From positions 1-64,000 of the forward strand of contig WNNJ02000319.1 in the NCBI GenBank assembly GCA_012934845.2: a stretch of 64,000 nucleotides of DNA, given 5' to 3'. Origin of the DNA: Pomphorhynchus laevis (lineage: Eukaryota; Acanthocephala; Palaeacanthocephala; Echinorhynchida; Pomphorhynchidae). The notes under the pieces were generated by a model. The model saw only the letters and a program-made list of their open reading frames with translations. It did no database searches and was not told the DNA's origin. Numbering within the stretch: position 1 is the first letter of the stretch; every line of letters starts with the position of its first letter. Positions 63,030 through 64,000 of the stretch are shown here, piece by piece. The position numbers were made by a program, and so were the translations under genes.

Positions 63030-64000
63030 CGGATTTTGGTAAGAGTTTTAACTGCTCTGCTGATGTAAAAGACCAGGAAGTAAGCGTTTTGTTGTCCAAT
63101 TCTAGACAGGATGCGGGGGTACTTCCCTCATCCCAAACTAAAAAACCTGGTGATTATTACCTTAAAACAACCTATTGCTAGACATAATCTTTTCAATACC
63201 TTCCTTCGTGTCTTCGTAAATTGATCATACAAACCGTATTTTGTTCAACTCTGTTCGTTTGTACGAGTCTAGTATAAAGATTTCTTTTACAACTATCGAT
63301 CTAGTCGACGAATGACATGGAAGATATGTTCGGTTTATTTAGATCGCTTCAAGAAGAAACAGTACTATCAATCCCATCGCTGATTGCCCATCTGACGACA
63401 TGGGAAATGAAGATATCGCTCGTGGGCAAGTGTCTCAACCTAGTCCAGCTGGGTGTGGGAAGGAAAACCTTCTCACCCTAGGTTCCGACTAGGAGGAGGT
63501 ATCCAACTCCAGCTAACTTAACACAATGCAAAGTATTTAAGAACCTTTTTCACTGAATATCATTAAGTGGACTTCGGGAGGTGCTTTCGCCCTTAGCCTT
63601 CTATCTGGTGGAGATGCAGATGTTATAGTCCTTCAGGAGACGCGGTCTATCCGGGTCCCCTAGGACATTACTCGATTTATCCCTAAGCCCATCTACACCC
63701 ACTATACTTCGTACATAACCTCACCTCACTCCTATTAATTTCAAGGTCTTTTAACCCTTGTAAAGAGCCCCTTAAGTTCATCCTTCTTACTAAACCTCTC
63801 TTGTCCAGCCGTGTATTGTTAAGTTATATCACCCAGTAAGAACGGTAGACGCATCAGCATAGCCAATATCTATATACGGCCAGGATATTTCACAAGAATC
63901 GTGACCTCCTGGATCGTATATTGGGTAGCGGCTATGGCATTTATTTGGTGACCAACAACAGAACTAGTCGTTAGATTAATGCAGCAAACCGCAGAACCAG
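63030..64000 (+). pseudogene. LINE2 second copy, internally deleted, cut by window end
   Basis: Start region GGGGGTACTTCCCTCATCCC and AATCTTTTCAATACCTTCCT parallels LINE2 at 37637-37730. It then jumps near 63300-63330 to the ORF1-ORF2 junction (GTGGGAAGGAAAACCTTCTC against GTGGGAAGGGTAACCTTTCC) and into the endonuclease (GATGTTATAGTCCTTCAGGA identical in both). It is more diverged and has several frame breaks. It continues beyond the window. Confidence 0.75.

Noticed and set aside
1-64000. Altered nuclear genetic code with UGA as sense
   Set aside because: PLE1, LINE1 and the LTR element are long intact frames that use normal code, and several TGAs here plainly replace Arg or Gly codons by decay.

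Overview
The window is repeat-packed, AT-rich invertebrate-type nuclear DNA. No host gene with convincing introns, no rRNA and no true tRNA gene could be supported. Almost all coding capacity is retroelement: Penelope-like elements (PLEs), APE-type LINEs, LINEs with a restriction-like endonuclease (RLE), one Ty3/Gypsy-type LTR element and a tRNA-derived SINE. The species cannot be named; the mix (N-terminal GIY-YIG PLEs, RLE LINEs, a Mag-like Ty3 element) points to an aquatic or parasitic invertebrate metazoan.

Layout. 1-9.35 kb: head-to-tail tandem copies of a PLE with its GIY-YIG nuclease at the N-terminus (called PLE1 here, Naiad-type permuted architecture), two copies on + nearly identical, then broken tandem copies on -, separated by a foldback sequence. 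11.24-15.42 kb (-): LINE1, an apparently intact APE LINE whose ORF1 and ORF2 lie in one frame, separated by a single TGA followed by CTAG. 15.4-20.9 kb: AT-rich DNA with relics of PLE ends. 20.95-23.53 kb: RLE LINE copy A. 24.33-25.39 kb: a repeat carrying a SINE, copied at 60.19-61.25 kb and partly, inverted, at 34.34-34.67 kb. 25.4-34.3 kb: mosaic of PLE1 pieces with small RLE-LINE insertions and a relic of another PLE. 34.9-35.4 kb: minisatellite. 37.6-41.14 kb: LINE2, a broken APE LINE with a second copy entering the window end at 63.03 kb. 41.8-43.9 kb: shuffled PLE1 pieces. 44.1-46.6 kb RLE LINE B; 46.78-49.65 kb RLE LINE C. 50.0-57.3 kb: inverted arms of a canonical C-terminal GIY-YIG PLE (PLE2) around a whole-looking Ty3/Gypsy element with identical LTRs. 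57.34-59.93 kb: RLE LINE D. 60-63 kb: PLE1 pieces and the SINE-bearing repeat.

The most unusual signals concern UGA and structured RNA. In three diverged RLE LINEs (A, C, D) one codon of an adjacent Cys-Cys pair opening an N-terminal cysteine cluster is TGA, exactly 11 or 12 codons after the ATG, and the frame stays open across most of the cluster; LINE1 carries the same cluster with both Cys codons. This fits UGA recoding (selenocysteine or readthrough), though the copies are also decayed. LINE1 itself has the classic UGA-CUA-G readthrough context between ORF1 and ORF2. PLE1 3' UTRs hold a conserved pseudoknot-capable RNA fold with ribozyme-like motifs, and PLE2 ends in a hammerhead-like CTGATGA/hairpin/GAAA block.
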